Of a DNA stretch of 55,757 nt, positions 1 through 8,983 are shown one piece after another. Position 1 is the first letter of the stretch; each line of letters begins with the position of its first letter. Under the pieces are notes generated by a model. That model made no database searches. It was given only the letters and a program-made list of their open reading frames with translations, and was not told the DNA's origin. The stretch lies in NCBI GenBank assembly GCA_018652685.1, contig JABIBQ010000079.1, positions 1 to 55,757 of the forward strand, read 5' to 3'. The position numbers were made by a program, and so were the translations under genes. This DNA comes from Candidatus Bathyarchaeota archaeon (lineage in GTDB: Archaea; Thermoproteota; Bathyarchaeia; TCS64).

Positions 1-107
1 GGTGCGGGAGGAGGGACTTGAACCCACGAAGACCTTAGTCACGAGATGTCCTACCCTTGGTCAGGATCTTAAGTCTCGCCCCTTTGACCAACCTCGGGTA
101 CTCCCGC
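1..107 (-). tRNA. tRNA-Leu(UAA), intron-containing
   Basis: Type II (long variable arm) tRNA read on the minus strand. The acceptor GCGGGAG (107-101) pairs with CTCCCGC (10-4); discriminator A and CC follow at positions 3-1, so a CCA would finish just outside the window. The anticodon loop begins CT-TAA-G (anticodon at 71-69). The anticodon stem CGAGA only closes with TCTCG at 46-42 if about 20 nt in between are removed, which implies an intron. The T loop is TTCAAGT; its stem has one U-U mismatch. It decodes UUA leucine codons. Confidence 0.9.
48..67 (-). other. tRNA-Leu intron, about 20 nt after position 37
   Basis: This segment separates G37 from A38. The internal TCCT...AGGA complement gives the short helix expected of an archaeal bulge-helix-bulge splice site. 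The exact ends are set by restoring a 7-nt anticodon loop (CTTAAGA) and a perfect 5-bp anticodon stem, and could shift by a base or two. Confidence 0.7.
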
Positions 108-182
108 ACGCAAAGATACAAGGCGTAACCCGATTAAAAACTTGATGATGGAATGAATAAGTTAAAGAAATGATGAGGAACC

Positions 183-365
183 CTAGTGGATTCTTCTGTT
201 GCGCTGCAGGGGCTTCCTGTTGTTGGACAGCTTCCTGATCCTCGCGGTGGCTCCGTAGCCACAGGCCGCGCAAGCCTTGTTCCTTAGGTGGTAGGCCCTG
301 CGTCCACATCGCCTGCACCTGATATGAATGCGTTTACCGTGATGAATTGCATGCTTAGTTGGCAT
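183..365 (-). CDS. rpl37e: 50S ribosomal protein L37e
   Basis: 60-aa basic protein. It has the L37e C4 zinc finger (CRRCG near residue 17 and CAACG near residue 32) and an Arg/Lys-rich tail. L37e binds 23S rRNA in the archaeal/eukaryotic large subunit. It lies 13 nt downstream of the Lsm gene on the same strand, the usual Lsm-L37e operon of archaea. Full length for the family. Confidence 0.95.
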   Translation of the reverse strand: MPTKHAIHHGKRIHIRCRRCGRRAYHLRNKACAACGYGATARIRKLSNNRKPLQRNRRIH

Positions 366-378
366 TGTTTGTTCACTT

Positions 379-606
379 CTACTCTGGCGGCGGACTCACC
401 ATTATTACGTTATCGCCACGAAGCACGATATCACCGATCTCAGCCACGTTGAGTGGGTCGGATACATCCTCCGCAGCCTTCATGTATAGATTCACGTGCT
501 GGTCAAAACCCTCAAGGGTACCCCTGAGCGTCTTGCCGCCTCTTAGCTTTATGAGCACGGTTTTTCCGACGCTCCTGTCTAAGACTCTTTCAATCATGTC
601 CGCCAT
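379..606 (-). CDS. Sm-like archaeal protein (LSm)
   Basis: 75-aa Sm-fold RNA-binding protein. Sm1 lies in the first half ([28 protein letters not shown]), and Sm2 near the C-terminus reads [14 protein letters not shown]. It forms heptameric rings that bind U-rich RNA and tRNA fragments. It leads a two-gene operon with L37e. Length and motif spacing are normal for SmAP1. Confidence 0.93.
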   Translation of the reverse strand: MADMIERVLDRSVGKTVLIKLRGGKTLRGTLEGFDQHVNLYMKAAEDVSDPLNVAEIGDIVLRGDNVIMVSPPPE

Positions 607-941
607 TATCTTGCACTTTCCTGTTATTGGGCTCTAATCGAATAACAGGGTTCCCCTATAAAAGTATGGTTTTTTTACCATGTTTCCATCAGTAATATTC
701 TTAAGCTATGAGAGTAAAAGAAAGAGTATTCCAGCTTTTCTGCCCCAAAGGGTACTGATAATGGCTTGAAAAAGGGTAACATTTTTTAGTAAGAAGATAG
801 CCTAGGGTATAGCCTCTGCAAGGTTAGTATGGATTCTATAAGGTGAATATTGGTTAAATGAGTGGAATAGATTTCGCGTTTAATCCCCTTTGCCCTCTGA
901 CCTTTTGCAGTATAGATATTATTCAAAATAGGATGAATTAG
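607..941. other. divergent intergenic region between LSm and rpoB
   Basis: 335 nt without a recognised gene. It should hold the divergent promoters for LSm-L37e and the RNA polymerase operon. The AT-rich stretch around 845-857 could serve rpoB. rpoH, which precedes rpoB in many archaea, is absent. A 27-codon reading frame (858-941) ends directly before the rpoB start; see findings. Confidence 0.6.
655..665 (-). promoter_or_regulatory. probable TATA box for the LSm-L37e operon
   Basis: On the minus strand the sequence reads ACTTTTATAGG, a TATA-type element about 50 nt upstream of the LSm start. No other strong candidate lies closer. Assignment rests on position and composition only. Confidence 0.4.
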
Positions 942-3900
942 ATGCTTCTCTCAGACAACGACCACTGGGACCTGATGAAGTCCTTCTTCAAGGAGGAGGG
1001 CCTCGTCAAGCAGCACCTGGATAGCTACAATGACTTCACCAGGAACACGCTGCAACACATCATCGACGAGATTGGCGGTATCTCAATTGAGGTTCCCAAT
1101 CACATATACAAGATTAAGTTCGGATCAATCGAGATAGGCGACCCACGTGTTGTCGAGGTAGACGGAACAGTCCGTGAGGTCTACCCCAGAGAGGCCCGTA
1201 TCAGGAACCTCACTTACTCGGCTCCCCTCTATTTGGAGATCGAGCTGGACGACGAGGGACGCGAGTCATACGAGCGCGTCAACATAGGCGACATTCCCAT
1301 CATGGTGAAGAGCAGCCTATGCCTCCTCAGCCGCCACACCGAGGACGAGCTAGTCAGGATAGGTGAAGACCCCAAGGAAGTCGGGGGTTACTTCATTGTC
1401 AACGGTAGCGAGCGGGTTATCGTCAGCCTAGAAGACCTGGCCCCCAACAGGGTGCTGGTCGAGACCGATAACCGCGGATCTAAGCCCGTGTACAAGGGCA
1501 AGGTCTTCAGCACCACCGTCGGGTTCAGGGCAAGGATCGAGATGGCACGCAAGGCAAAGGGTATGATGGGCGTAACCATTCCCGGCGTCCCCGTGCCAGT
1601 GCCACTGGTCGTTCTAATGAGGGCACTTGGCGTCGAGACCGACAGGGAGGTAGCCACGATGGTGAGCCTGGACCCCGAGATACTCAACGAGCTGGAGGAC
1701 AGCTTCAAGGAGGCGGGCAACATTCCATCCATCGAGGATGCCATACTTTTCATCGGTAACAGGGTGGCCTTCGGACAGGTCAAGGAGTTCAGGATCAAGA
1801 GGGCACAGACCATCCTAGACAGGAACCTACTGCCACACATCGGTAGGGAGCCGGAGGACCGGTTCGACAAGGCAGTATTCCTTGGCGAGATGGCCAGTAG
1901 GATCATCGAGCTCAAGCTGGGCCAGCGCTCAGAGGACGACAAGGATCACCTCAAGAACAAGAGGATCAAGTTAGCCGGACCGCTTCTTGCAGAGCTTTTC
2001 AGGTCCGCTTTCTGGAGCCTATACAGAGACATGAGGTACCAGTTCCGCAGGATGAGCACAAGGCGCAAGGGCGTGCTCATAAGCGCGGCCATCAGGCCGG
2101 GGATCATCACAAGCAGGATCCAGCATGCGCTCGCGACTGGAAACTGGAGGAGAGGCAGGGTCGGAATGACACAACTCCTCGACAGAACCAACACACTTTC
2201 AACACTTTCACACCTCAGGAGGCTCCAGAGCCCACTGAGCAGGTCACAGCCAAACTTCCTGGCCAGGGACCTCCACAGCACCCACTGGGGCAGGCTTTGC
2301 CCCAACGAGACGCCTGAGGGCGCCAACTGTGGTCTCGTAAAGAATCTGGCCCTCATGGCAAGCGTCAGTGTAGGCACGGACGCCGAGAAGGTCAAGAGAA
2401 CCCTAGAGTTCATGGGAGTCATACGCAGCAAGGACGTTGATGAGCAGCTCAGGCACACGGGCACAAAGATATTTGTCGAGGGATACTTACTTGGGTACAC
2501 AACGACCCCGGATATCCTGGTGAACACTTTCCGTGAGATGCGCCGCAAGGGCGAAATCAGTGGCGAGGCGAATATCGTATTCTACAAGAATTATAATGAG
2601 ATCTACGTCAACGCGGACGAGGGAAGGATCAGGCGGCCACTGGTGGTCGTCGAGGACGGTAAGAGCCTCCTCAAGCAGCGTTACATCAGGAACATCCGCC
2701 AGGAGAGGTGGAGCTGGAGCGACCTGGTGCGCGAAGGAATAATCGAGTACATGGACAGCGACGAGGAGGAGAACGCGTTCATCTCCATCAACACCCAGGG
2801 GCTGACGTCCGAGCACACCCACATGGAACTGTGCCCGTACACTATTCTCGGAGTAGGCGCATCCATCATTCCCTACGCAGAGCACAACCAGTCACCACGA
2901 AATACCTACCAGGCCGCCATGGCCAAGCAGGCCCCAGGCGTCTACGCCCTCAACTACAGGGACAGGACAGACACCCGTGGACATCTGTTACACTACCCGC
3001 AGAAGCCACTCGTGGCCACAAAGCCAATGCAGGTTATCGGCTACGACGAGCGACCGGCAGGACAGAACTATGTCATCGCCATCCTCAGCAGCATCGGCTA
3101 CAACATGGAGGACGCCATAATCTTCAACCATGGCGCAGTCCAGCGTGGACTGGGTCACAGCAGCTTCTTCAGGATTTACAAGTCGATATGCAAGCAGTAC
3201 CTGGGAGGCAGCAAGGACAGGCTAACTGTCCCAGAGGCAGGCATCCGTGGGTACCACGGTGCAGATGCATACAGGATGCTAGAGTCCGACGGGCTCATTT
3301 CCACTGAAGGAGCGGTAACCGGAGGAGACATCCTCATCGGAAAGACCAGCCCACCTAGATTCATGGAAGATTACCGTGGACTGGAAGTCAGGGGCCCACA
3401 GCTGCGTGACACAAGCGTCAGCGTCAGGCCCACAGAAGTAGGCATGGTCGACAGCGTATTCATCACAAAGGACATCGAGGGAAGCCAACTGGTCAAGGTA
3501 AAGGTCAGGAGCCACAGGGTTCCTGAGCTCGGAGACAAGTTCGTTTCAAGGCACGGCCAGAAAGGCGTAATCGGCATGTTAGTCCCACAGGAGGACATGC
3601 CCTTCAGCGCAAGCGGTGTCACCCCGGACATCATCATGAACCCCCACGCATATCCAAGCAGGATGACTGTGGGGCAGTTCATCGAGGCCATCGGTGGAAA
3701 GGCCGCGGCCATAAGGGGAGAGATCGTGGACGGCACGCCTTTCTCAAACGAGGAGCCAAAGACACTACAGGAGCACCTCCTGAGCTTTGGGCTACAGCCA
3801 GGTGGACGAGAGATCCTCTACGACGGTCAGTCAGGAAAAAAGTTCGAGGCCGAGGTATTCCTCGGAGTCGCCTTCTACCAGAAGCTACACCACATGGTCG

Positions 3901-4271
3901 TGGATAAGATTCATGCAAGGGCCCGAGGCCAGGTCCAGATGCTCACGAGGCAGCCCACAGAGGGTCGTGCACGTGGCGGAGGGCTCAGGTTCGGGGAGAT
4001 GGAGAGGGACTGCCTCGTCGGTCACGGCGCGGCCATGCTCCTCAAGGACAGGCTCCTGGAGGAGTCAGACTCCTACACCATCTACGTCTGCGAGAGATGT
4101 GGTCGTCAGGGATTCTACGATGTCAGGCAGAGAAAGTATACATGTTCCACATGTGAGGGCAAGAGCGACATCGAGCCCGTGACCATATCCTATGCATTCA
4201 AGCTTCTGCTACAGGAGATGCAGAGTCTATGCCTATCGCCAAGCCTGGTCTTGGCAAAGGAGGTCGAGTAA
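942..4271 (+). CDS. rpoB: DNA-directed RNA polymerase subunit B (unsplit)
   Basis: 1109-aa catalytic subunit of archaeal RNA polymerase, equivalent to bacterial beta and eukaryotic Rpb2. Visible signatures are the C-terminal-half GQNYVIAILSSIGYNMEDA block, the KFVSRHGQKGVIG hybrid-binding motif, the RFGEMERDC block, and a C-terminal zinc ribbon (CERCG...CSTCEG). It is one continuous polypeptide, unlike the B'/B'' split of many methanogens and halophiles. No intein is seen. Its stop lies 1 nt before the rpoA ATG, so the two are cotranscribed. Confidence 0.98.
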   Translation: MLLSDNDHWDLMKSFFKEEGLVKQHLDSYNDFTRNTLQHIIDEIGGISIEVPNHIYKIKFGSIEIGDPRVVEVDGTVREVYPREARIRNLTYSAPLYLEIELDDEGRESYERVNIGDIPIMVKSSLCLLSRHTEDELVRIGEDPKEVGGYFIVNGSERVIVSLEDLAPNRVLVETDNRGSKPVYKGKVFSTTVGFRARIEMARKAKGMMGVTIPGVPVPVPLVVLMRALGVETDREVATMVSLDPEILNELEDSFKEAGNIPSIEDAILFIGNRVAFGQVKEFRIKRAQTILDRNLLPHIGREPEDRFDKAVFLGEMASRIIELKLGQRSEDDKDHLKNKRIKLAGPLLAELFRSAFWSLYRDMRYQFRRMSTRRKGVLISAAIRPGIITSRIQHALATGNWRRGRVGMTQLLDRTNTLSTLSHLRRLQSPLSRSQPNFLARDLHSTHWGRLCPNETPEGANCGLVKNLALMASVSVGTDAEKVKRTLEFMGVIRSKDVDEQLRHTGTKIFVEGYLLGYTTTPDILVNTFREMRRKGEISGEANIVFYKNYNEIYVNADEGRIRRPLVVVEDGKSLLKQRYIRNIRQERWSWSDLVREGIIEYMDSDEEENAFISINTQGLTSEHTHMELCPYTILGVGASIIPYAEHNQSPRNTYQAAMAKQAPGVYALNYRDRTDTRGHLLHYPQKPLVATKPMQVIGYDERPAGQNYVIAILSSIGYNMEDAIIFNHGAVQRGLGHSSFFRIYKSICKQYLGGSKDRLTVPEAGIRGYHGADAYRMLESDGLISTEGAVTGGDILIGKTSPPRFMEDYRGLEVRGPQLRDTSVSVRPTEVGMVDSVFITKDIEGSQLVKVKVRSHRVPELGDKFVSRHGQKGVIGMLVPQEDMPFSASGVTPDIIMNPHAYPSRMTVGQFIEAIGGKAAAIRGEIVDGTPFSNEEPKTLQEHLLSFGLQPGGREILYDGQSGKKFEAEVFLGVAFYQKLHHMVVDKIHARARGQVQMLTRQPTEGRARGGGLRFGEMERDCLVGHGAAMLLKDRLLEESDSYTIYVCERCGRQGFYDVRQRKYTCSTCEGKSDIEPVTISYAFKLLLQEMQSLCLSPSLVLAKEVE

Positions 4272-4272
4272 A

Positions 4273-7200
4273 ATGAGCAAGGTAATCGACGCAATAAAGT
4301 TCGGGCTACTGCCACCAGACGACATCAGGCGGCTGAGCGTAGTAGAGGCCGATACAAGCGACACCTACGACGAAGACGGCGCGCCAATCGCCGGCGGCCT
4401 CATGGATCAGAGGTTAGGGACGCTTGAACCACGGCAGAGGTGCCGCACCTGCGGTAACATCGCCATCAACTGTCCAGGCCACTTCGGCCATATCGAGCTA
4501 TCGGTACCCGTAATCCACGTCGAGTTCGCAAAGCCTATCTACAAGGTCCTGAACGCCACATGCAGGGGATGCGGAAGCATACTGCTTGCCGAGGAGCTCA
4601 AGGAGAAGCTCAGCGAAAGACGTAAACTGGACCTCGAGATGTTCGGAAAGGTAGGCGACGAGACCTACAAGGAGATTATCAAGCAGGCCAAGAAGTACAA
4701 GAAGCACAAAGAGTGCCCGTACTGTGGCATGATCCAGACAGTGGTCAAGTTCAACAAGCCCACCACGTTCAACGAGATAGAGAAAGAGGAGTTCTTCGAT
4801 ATTGAGGGCGCGGTCGAGGAGGACGTAACCCGCCGCCTCACCCCAAACATGATCAGGGAATGGTTCGAGCGAATCCCAGATGACGACCTTGAAATGCTTA
4901 ACTATAACCCAGTAGTCGCCAGGCCAGAGTGGATGGTCCTGCAGGTCATGCCGGTCCCACCGGTAGACGTCAGGCCATCAATCATCCTGGAGTCAGGCAT
5001 CAGGGCAGAGGACGATCTCACCCACAAGCTCGTAGACATTATCAGGATCAACCAGAGGCTCAGGGAGAACATCGACGCGGGAGCGCCGACCCTCATCATC
5101 GAGGACCTCTCCGAGCTTCTGCAATACCACGTCACAACATACTTCAACAACGAGGTAAGCGGCATCCCACCGGCCAGACACCGGTCTGGCAGGACCCTAA
5201 AGTCCCTCTCGCAGAGGCTCAAGGGCAAGGAAGGCCGTTTCAGGGGAAACCTGAGCGGGAAGCGTGTAGATTACTCGGCGCGTACTGTCATCAGCCCTGA
5301 CCCCAACCTTGACATCAACCAGGTGGGAGTCCCTTACCATATCGCCTCCAAGCTATCTGTACCCGACATGGTCACAGAGAGGAACCTTGAGACTGTCAAG
5401 AAGCTGGTACTCAACGGGCCAAACAATCACCCAGGCGCGCTCTACGTTATCAGACCTGACCAGAAGAGGATCAGACTGGAGTTCGTTCAGGACAGGACCT
5501 TCATCGCGGAGAGCCTTGAGCCGGGTTTCATTATCGAGAGACACCTCATGGACGGAGACGTTGCCCTTTTCAACAGGCAGCCCAGCCTCCACAGGATGAG
5601 CATCATGGCCCACAAAGTCAAGGTGCTGCCGTACAAAACTTTCAGGATGCACCTCACAGTGTGTCCCCCCTACAACGCAGACTTTGACGGAGACGAGATG
5701 AACCTCCACATACCCCAGAGCAAGGAGGCTCAGACTGAGGCCAGGATGCTCATGCAGGTACAGGATCAGATCCTGAGCCCAAGGTATGGCGCGCCCATCA
5801 TCGGAGCGGGCAAGGACTACATCAGCGGAGCGTACCTCCTAACAAGGAAGGCTACGGTGCTCACGGCCGACGAGCTTGGCAAGATCATTAGCTATGTGGG
5901 TTACACGGGAAAGATACCCGAACCCGCGATCACTGAACCTGAGCCATTATGGACAGGCAAACAGGCTTTCAGCATGTTCTTGCCCAAGGATTTTAGCTTC
6001 GTCACAAAGGCTAACATCTGTTTACACTGCACTGAGTGCAAGTACGAGGCATGTGAGAACGATGCATACGTATTGGTCCAGAACGGTAACCTGGTAACAG
6101 GCATCATCGATAGGAACAGTATTGGTGCAGAGAGGCCGGATACAATCTTCCACAGGGTCATCAAGGACTACGGGACTGACGTGGGCCACGATTTCCTCAA
6201 CGGAATCAGCAGGCTCATCAACGGGTTCCTGACAATCAACGGCTTCACCTACAGCTTTGACGAGCTCACCCTCCAGGAGAGGGAGCTCAAGAGCATCAGT
6301 AAGGTGATGCGGACCATGGAGAAGAGCGTCGCGAAGCTCACGGCCGAGCTTGAAAACGACGTTCTTGAGAGGCTACCAGGCCAGACTATGCGGGAGAGCT
6401 TTGAGATCAAGGTCATGAACGAGCTCGCCAAGGCCAGAGACGGCGCGGGTAACATCGTGCAGACCGGACTCCCATTGGAGAACGGTGGAATCGTCATGAC
6501 GAGGAGCGGTGCAAGGGGCAGCAGCCTAAACATCGGCCAGATGATGGGCAGCGTAGGACAGCAATCAATCAGGGGCAAGAGGATCATGAGAGGATACGAG
6601 GGCCGGACCCTACCCCACTTCCTAGAGGACGATCCAATGCCAGTTGCAAGGGGGTTCGTCTACAACTGTTACCGTGACGGGCTTACGCCACTTGAGTTCT
6701 TCTTCCACGCCATGGGAGGCAGGGAGGGCCTTGTAGACACCGCGGTGCGTACGCAGCAGAGCGGGTACATGCAGAGGAGGCTCATCAATGCCCTGGAGCA
6801 CCTGAGGGTCGAATACGACGGAACCGTCAGGAACAGTGTCGGGGATATCGTCCAGTTCACCTACGGTGAGGACGGCGTGGACCCATCGAAGTCTGACCAC
6901 GGCGTAGCCGTGAACGTCAATCTGCTAACTGAAAGAACGAAGATCAACATGAAGAAAGGCAGGAAGGCGACTGAAAAGTACATCAACGCCAAGGTTGACG
7001 GCATCGAGCTACAGATCCCAGACCTGCTCAGGGACGAGTTGAGGAAGCGCATGACCGAATCCGACCTTACAAAGGAAGGGGTCGATGAGGTTGTCGCAGC
7101 GGTCCTCAGGAACTACGACTATAGCCTGGTTGAGCCAGGTGAAGCCGTGGGAATCCTGGCGGCACAGAGTATCGGTGAGCCCGGTACGCAGATGACGCTA

Positions 7201-8112
7201 AGGACCTTCCACTATGCAGGAGTCGCGGAGCTGAACGTAACACTGGGCCTTCCAAGGCTCATCGAGATCGTCGATGCCCGCAAGAGCCCATCCACACCAG
7301 TCATGAACATATACCTTGACTCAAAGCACAGAAAGACCGAAAAGAGGGCGCGTGAGGTAGCAAAGTTGCTGACCTACACCATCATCGATGACATCATCGA
7401 CACAGTCAACGTGGACCTCAGGGCCGAGGGCGTAAGATTCACCCTTGACCCCGAGAGGATGGAGACGCTGAGCGTAACCCTTGGTGAGGTTGAGGCGATT
7501 ATACCTTACGAGTACTCCAAGGAAGGTAACGAGTACTTTGTGCTCTTCGAGGCGGACAAGAAGAAAACCCCCGAATCCATCATCAAATCGTTTACCACTG
7601 CAAGGATCAGGGGCATACCCGAGATTAAGCGAGTCCTCACCACCATCGAAAACGGTGAGTGGATCATCAGGACAGATGGGAGCAACTTGGAGGGCGTGCA
7701 AAGGATACCCGGTATCGACCCGGCCAAGACAACGACCAACAACATACACGAGATCGCCAACATCTTCGGTATCGAGGCGGCTCGAAACGCCCTAATCAAG
7801 GAGGCCCACGCGGTCCTTTCTGAGCAGGGACTGGACGTTGACATCAGGCACGTTATGCTGGTCTCGGACATCATGACCAAGACAGGCACCGTGCAGCAGA
7901 TTGGCAGGCACGGTATCAGCGGAGACAAGTCAAGCGTACTGGCAAGGGCGGCTTTCGAGCTGACCATCCAGCACCTTGTTGACGCCGCAATATCGGGAGA
8001 AATCGATCCACTTAAAGGGGTCATAGAAAACATAATCGTCGGACAGTCAATGCCACTGGGAACAGGAAGCGTTGAACTGTTTATGACACAGAGAGGAAAA
8101 AGCGATGAGTAG
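4273..8112 (+). CDS. rpoA: DNA-directed RNA polymerase subunit A, fused A'-A''
   Basis: 1279-aa largest subunit. The N-terminal part (A') has zinc sites (CRTCG, CPGHFGH) and the catalytic metal loop NADFDGDEMNLH. The C-terminal part (A'') has the GILAAQSIGEPGTQMT bridge/trigger region. The length equals A' plus A'' (about 880 + 400), so this is a true fusion, with no stop or intein between them. The ATG at 4273 is chosen because it follows the rpoB stop by 1 nt; longer upstream extensions overlap rpoB. Fused rpoA is typical of Asgard, Thaumarchaeota/Aigarchaeota and Korarchaeota lineages (family knowledge). Confidence 0.97.
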   Translation: MSKVIDAIKFGLLPPDDIRRLSVVEADTSDTYDEDGAPIAGGLMDQRLGTLEPRQRCRTCGNIAINCPGHFGHIELSVPVIHVEFAKPIYKVLNATCRGCGSILLAEELKEKLSERRKLDLEMFGKVGDETYKEIIKQAKKYKKHKECPYCGMIQTVVKFNKPTTFNEIEKEEFFDIEGAVEEDVTRRLTPNMIREWFERIPDDDLEMLNYNPVVARPEWMVLQVMPVPPVDVRPSIILESGIRAEDDLTHKLVDIIRINQRLRENIDAGAPTLIIEDLSELLQYHVTTYFNNEVSGIPPARHRSGRTLKSLSQRLKGKEGRFRGNLSGKRVDYSARTVISPDPNLDINQVGVPYHIASKLSVPDMVTERNLETVKKLVLNGPNNHPGALYVIRPDQKRIRLEFVQDRTFIAESLEPGFIIERHLMDGDVALFNRQPSLHRMSIMAHKVKVLPYKTFRMHLTVCPPYNADFDGDEMNLHIPQSKEAQTEARMLMQVQDQILSPRYGAPIIGAGKDYISGAYLLTRKATVLTADELGKIISYVGYTGKIPEPAITEPEPLWTGKQAFSMFLPKDFSFVTKANICLHCTECKYEACENDAYVLVQNGNLVTGIIDRNSIGAERPDTIFHRVIKDYGTDVGHDFLNGISRLINGFLTINGFTYSFDELTLQERELKSISKVMRTMEKSVAKLTAELENDVLERLPGQTMRESFEIKVMNELAKARDGAGNIVQTGLPLENGGIVMTRSGARGSSLNIGQMMGSVGQQSIRGKRIMRGYEGRTLPHFLEDDPMPVARGFVYNCYRDGLTPLEFFFHAMGGREGLVDTAVRTQQSGYMQRRLINALEHLRVEYDGTVRNSVGDIVQFTYGEDGVDPSKSDHGVAVNVNLLTERTKINMKKGRKATEKYINAKVDGIELQIPDLLRDELRKRMTESDLTKEGVDEVVAAVLRNYDYSLVEPGEAVGILAAQSIGEPGTQMTLRTFHYAGVAELNVTLGLPRLIEIVDARKSPSTPVMNIYLDSKHRKTEKRAREVAKLLTYTIIDDIIDTVNVDLRAEGVRFTLDPERMETLSVTLGEVEAIIPYEYSKEGNEYFVLFEADKKKTPESIIKSFTTARIRGIPEIKRVLTTIENGEWIIRTDGSNLEGVQRIPGIDPAKTTTNNIHEIANIFGIEAARNALIKEAHAVLSEQGLDVDIRHVMLVSDIMTKTGTVQQIGRHGISGDKSSVLARAAFELTIQHLVDAAISGEIDPLKGVIENIIVGQSMPLGTGSVELFMTQRGKSDE

Positions 8113-8419
8113 CATAGATCCACAGCTGAGACTCGCTCTGTCCACCGGCAAGATCCAATTGGGTTCCAAGCAGGCGGTTAGAGACATGAGAAGAGGAAGG
8201 GCGAAGATGGCCATAATAAGCGTCAACTGCCCCAAAAAATACAAAGATGCCATTCTTGAGCATGGCAAACTAGGAAATATACCCGTCTGGAACCACGACA
8301 AGGACAGCGTTGACCTTGGTATGCTATGTGGGAAACCGTACCCCGTATCAGCCATGGTTATCAATGATCCTGGCGACTCCAAGATTCTTGACTTCGGGAT
8401 AAAAGAGGAGGAGGAATAA
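8105..8419 (+). CDS. rpl30e: 50S ribosomal protein L30e
   Basis: 104-aa L7Ae/L30e-fold protein of the large ribosomal subunit. It starts inside the last codons of rpoA (8-nt overlap), which implies translational coupling. Recognisable features are the TGKIQLGSKQAVRDMRRGRAKM N-terminal region (residues about 14-36) and the later VSAMVINDPGDSKIL segment. Position between rpoA'' and nusA is the conserved archaeal order. Confidence 0.95.
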   Translation: MSSIDPQLRLALSTGKIQLGSKQAVRDMRRGRAKMAIISVNCPKKYKDAILEHGKLGNIPVWNHDKDSVDLGMLCGKPYPVSAMVINDPGDSKILDFGIKEEEE

Positions 8420-8420
8420 G

Positions 8421-8852
8421 ATGTTAAACGGCATCAAGATAACACAGGACGAGATGAAGTTCATCCAACTCCTTCAGAACATGACAGGGGCCACGATAGT
8501 GGATTGCATTATCGATGAGGAGACCATCATCTTTACCGTCAAGAAGGGAGAGGTGGGGCTGGCCGTCGGTAAGGGCGGCGAGAAGATCAGGCGTTTCCGC
8601 ACCATGACGAACAAGCAGGTCGAGATCTACGAGTACATGAATGAGGCTGAAAAATTCATCAAGAACGCGTTAAAACCCGCGAAGATCAAGGACATCCGCC
8701 TAGTTGACAGGATGGAGGGAAAGAAGATCGCCATGGTCACGGTGGAGCCCAAGGATAAGGGCATCGCCATCGGCAAGAACGGCGACAACATCAAGAAGAT
8801 CCGTTTCCTATCCAAGCGGTACTTCCAGCTCGATACGGTAGTCATAAACTAG
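8421..8852 (+). CDS. nusA: NusA-like KH-domain transcription factor
   Basis: 143-aa short archaeal NusA, made of two KH RNA-binding domains without the bacterial N-terminal or S1 domains. The KH GxxG loops are visible as VGKGGEKIRR (about residue 50) and IGKNGDNIKK (about residue 116). It is last in the rpoB-rpoA-rpl30e-nusA operon; the rps12 and rps7 genes that often follow are missing, so the cluster is cut here and ends in a terminator-like hairpin. Confidence 0.94.
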   Translation: MLNGIKITQDEMKFIQLLQNMTGATIVDCIIDEETIIFTVKKGEVGLAVGKGGEKIRRFRTMTNKQVEIYEYMNEAEKFIKNALKPAKIKDIRLVDRMEGKKIAMVTVEPKDKGIAIGKNGDNIKKIRFLSKRYFQLDTVVIN

Positions 8853-8879
8853 GCCCAAAGAGGGCTTTTTTATTTTTCT
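8853..8879 (+). terminator. hairpin plus T-tract terminator of the rpo operon
   Basis: Directly after the nusA stop, GCCC (8853-8856) pairs with GGGC (8862-8865) over a 5-nt loop, followed by an almost unbroken T-run. This matches archaeal T-rich termination and closes the operon. Confidence 0.7.
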
Positions 8880-8983
8880 TGGTAGCGGATGCTGTCTAAG
8901 ATTAAATAAATGTACCAGTCTATAGTGATGAAGAATAGCTCTAAACAATCTGACGCGAGTATTTTCGGGTATGCGATGTGTGG

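Noticed and set aside
1388-3918. Several long minus-strand frames inside rpoB
   Set aside because: They are antisense shadows caused by the codon pattern of rpoB, with no start signals or domain content.
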